From Chthoniobacterales bacterium (GTDB taxonomy: Bacteria; Verrucomicrobiota; Verrucomicrobiia; Chthoniobacterales; UBA10450), in contig JACDGS010000016.1 in NCBI GenBank assembly GCA_013821455.1, positions 18,142-82,141 on the forward strand: DNA of 64,000 bases. The letters run 5' to 3'. The notes under the pieces were generated by a model, which worked only from the letters and a program-made list of their open reading frames with translations, did no database searches and had not been told where the DNA came from. A program made the position numbers and the translations under genes. Shown here piece by piece: positions 62,925 to 64,000 of this stretch. Numbering within the stretch: position 1 is the first letter of the stretch; each line of letters begins with the position of its first letter.

Positions 62925-63073
62925 TCGGGCATTTCCCGTGTCATCAACTTTCGAACGCTTTGCGCAAGTCCGGCTCGGACCGCCCACGCTCGGCGCACCG
63001 AATCTTTCTGGCGCGCGTTTAGTCGATAGAAGCTGCGCCAGAACTTTTCGACCGCGCGATACTGGTAGCTCAC
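62840..63073 (-). pseudogene. Truncated RelE-type toxin
   Basis: GTG at 63073 overlaps the antitoxin stop. The first 30 residues (MSYQYRAVEKFWRSFYRLNA, RQKDSVRRAW) match a RelE-like toxin N-terminus. After about 62985 the frame only reads the antisense of the convergent toxin gene. About two thirds of the toxin is missing. Confidence 0.75.
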
Positions 63074-63261
63074 GCGCCCGGCGGCTCTTCGTTCAGCACC
63101 GTCTCCATCGAAACGAAGCGGGCATTCTCAAAGTCGTCCAAAGCGTCGAGAAAATCCTGCGGGATTTCGGCCTCGCCGAGTCGGCGCAGCCCATCGGCGA
63201 GGCGCTGTCGTTCAGTTGCGGGCAAAGCGCGGATTTCTTGGAGAATTTGTTCTGCGGTCAT
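63070..63261 (-). CDS. Putative antitoxin of the broken pair
   Basis: A 63-residue protein (MTAEQILQEIRALPATERQR; LADGLRRLGEAEIPQDFLDA; LDDFENARFVSMETVLNEEP) of the usual antitoxin size and composition. It overlaps the truncated toxin by 4 nt. Confidence 0.7.
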   Translation of the reverse strand: MTAEQILQEIRALPATERQRLADGLRRLGEAEIPQDFLDALDDFENARFVSMETVLNEEPPGA

Positions 63262-63415
63262 TGGACTATGCAGAGCCTTATCAGCTCAAAAGGTATCCGG
63301 TCAAGGGAGCGAGAAACAGCGGATCGGTGAGAATCAATCACCACTATCAGCGGTCCGGCTTGGTAAACCTGCGGTTCAGCTCCGTCGGATACTTTCCCCA
63401 ACCATTCGATCTTGG

Positions 63416-63643
63416 TCATGCCCGGCGGACGGTATCCGGCGCGCTGCGAAAAACCGTGTTCGCTCCGGCCACGCTGCTTTCCCTCGATAATGAGACTGCC
63501 GTGATTCGCGAGTGATATTTCCTGGAAGCGGACAGCGCTGAGACGAACTCCGGAATGCCAGAAAACAGCACCATGCCGCCAAAGATCAGCAGTACGACCA
63601 CGGCTGCGAAGACCGCTAGGCCAATCTTAATTGAGCGAGGCAT
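63416..63643 (-). CDS. Possible small membrane protein
   Basis: A 75-residue frame with one convincing helix (MPRSIKIGLAVFAAVVVLLI FGGMVLF) followed by an uninformative Ser/Arg-rich tail. The helix resembles genuine N-terminal anchors, while the tail could be out of the original frame. Start ATG at 63643. Confidence 0.45.
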   Translation of the reverse strand: MPRSIKIGLAVFAAVVVLLIFGGMVLFSGIPEFVSALSASRKYHSRITAVSLSRESSVAGANTVFRSAPDTVRRA

Positions 63644-63792
63644 TTATTGCCTCAGCACCGCAAGCTTTGTACCAGCAGGTTATAAGGTGTGACTCTAGAC
63701 GATTAAGTGGCTATGACGAGCTTGAGCTCTGTTCCCGAACTAATTAACTCCCTCGTAGCGCTAACGTCACGAGAAATGCCGAGATTCTAAGA

Positions 63793-63956
63793 CTTCTCTG
63801 AAAGAGATTGTCCAATGTTAATATTTCGGGCCTTTACTCGTTAGGCTAGGAAGGAAGATACGCGATCATACTTCTTCTCTGAAAGAGATTGTCCAATGTT
63901 AATATTTCGGGCCTTTACTCGTTAGGCTAGGAAGGAAGATACGCGATCATACTTCT
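63793..63956. repeat. Perfect 81-bp tandem duplication
   Basis: The unit from CTTCTCTGAAAGAGATTGTC to CGCGATCATACTT is repeated head to tail with no difference visible by eye (63793-63873 and 63874-63954, then two more matching bases). Each unit contains the extended octamer TTTACTCGTTAGGC. The rest of 63644-64000 holds no recognisable gene. Confidence 0.93.
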
Positions 63957-64000
63957 CTGGGCGACGCTGGCGGCAGCTCGCAAGGTAAATAATCAGATCC

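Larger units (their letters stand above)
1..64000. repeat. Dispersed octamer TCGTTAGG / CCTAACGA
   Basis: Scanning both orientations by eye I count about 107 copies of the core CGTTAGG/CCTAACG, of which about 97 carry the full octamer. A random sequence of this composition should give about 8 and 1.5. Copies lie inside genes, at stop codons, just upstream of starts and in intergenic repeats. Density falls from about 55 in the first 20 kb to about 31 in 20-40 kb and about 21 in the last 24 kb. Both orientations are similarly frequent (about 23 to 32 in the first 20 kb). Function is unknown; an uptake sequence, a HIP1-like motif or a methylation or binding site are possibilities. Confidence 0.9.

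Noticed and set aside
63793..63956. Possible CRISPR array
   Set aside because: Only two adjacent identical 81-bp units, with no spacers and no cas genes.
1..64000. GCGATCGC (the cyanobacterial HIP1 octamer) as the main dispersed motif
   Set aside because: I see only about a dozen or so copies, a modest excess for a GC-rich genome and far weaker than TCGTTAGG.
1..64000. Octamer as a Chi- or KOPS-like polar motif
   Set aside because: The two orientations are nearly equal within the first 20 kb, although a replication strand could not be assigned.
1..64000. tRNA or rRNA genes
   Set aside because: No T-loop/acceptor pattern or rRNA core sequence was recognised by eye; a tRNA scan would be needed to exclude them.

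Overview
The window is one continuous GC-rich bacterial stretch whose gene content and repeats look most like a soil Verrucomicrobiota (Chthoniobacter / Candidatus Udaeobacter-like); an Acidobacteria-like origin is the main alternative. The reasons are the tandem MacB/FtsX 'ADOP' permeases, the DUF4097 ladder protein, the MbfA-type ferritin/VIT1 fusion, and several intergenic hairpin repeat families whose chance translations (AGILPAG, HPERSEG, SFPNSVWER) are common in verrucomicrobial gene predictions. This placement is inference. I saw no rRNA, tRNA or CRISPR.

1-20 kb is one regulatory and export block, all on the minus strand. A VapBC-like toxin-antitoxin pair (19.6-20.2 kb) is followed by an NtrC-family response regulator and its histidine kinase. 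After them comes a perfect sigma-54 -24/-12 promoter (16454-16469) with an upstream inverted repeat suited to an enhancer site. That promoter faces a roughly 16 kb gene string: a small membrane protein, a MacA-like adaptor, a LolD/MacB-type ATPase, three ADOP permeases, a second ATPase, a DUF4097 beta-ladder protein, and then further ADOP permeases, one intact, one decayed and one cut by the window edge. Five full copies of one hairpin repeat (family A) occur in the window, four of them in gaps of this block.

20-34 kb holds a decayed SLC13 transporter, a DUF423 protein, a dipeptidyl peptidase IV with a GT39 membrane glycosyltransferase, RmlA with a GT4 glycosyltransferase, a Dabb protein, a lone nuoA, a large unknown protein, a FIST protein and a XerC/D recombinase. 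34-50 kb holds a UVR-motif protein, a sulfite-oxidase-like molybdoenzyme, an EamA transporter, the MbfA-type protein, a polyprenyl-phosphate-type GT2, CorA, an FMN reductase with a duplicated 3' fragment, a receiver/metallo-beta-lactamase fusion next to a K+-independent H+-pyrophosphatase, an MscS/cyclic-nucleotide-binding channel and an M13 peptidase. 50-64 kb is more accessory: secreted propellers, a frameshifted Kir channel, a POT transporter, three more toxin-antitoxin modules (one broken), gene fragments and a perfect 81-bp tandem duplication.

The most unusual signal is a dispersed asymmetric octamer, TCGTTAGG / CCTAACGA. By eye I count about 107 copies of its 7-base core and about 97 of the octamer, roughly balanced between strands, in genes and between them, often forcing rare TTA and AGG codons. 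It resembles an uptake-sequence or HIP1-like genome motif, and I know of no description of it. A second unexplained feature is a mosaic of TA-poor and TA-rich segments whose borders fall inside genes.
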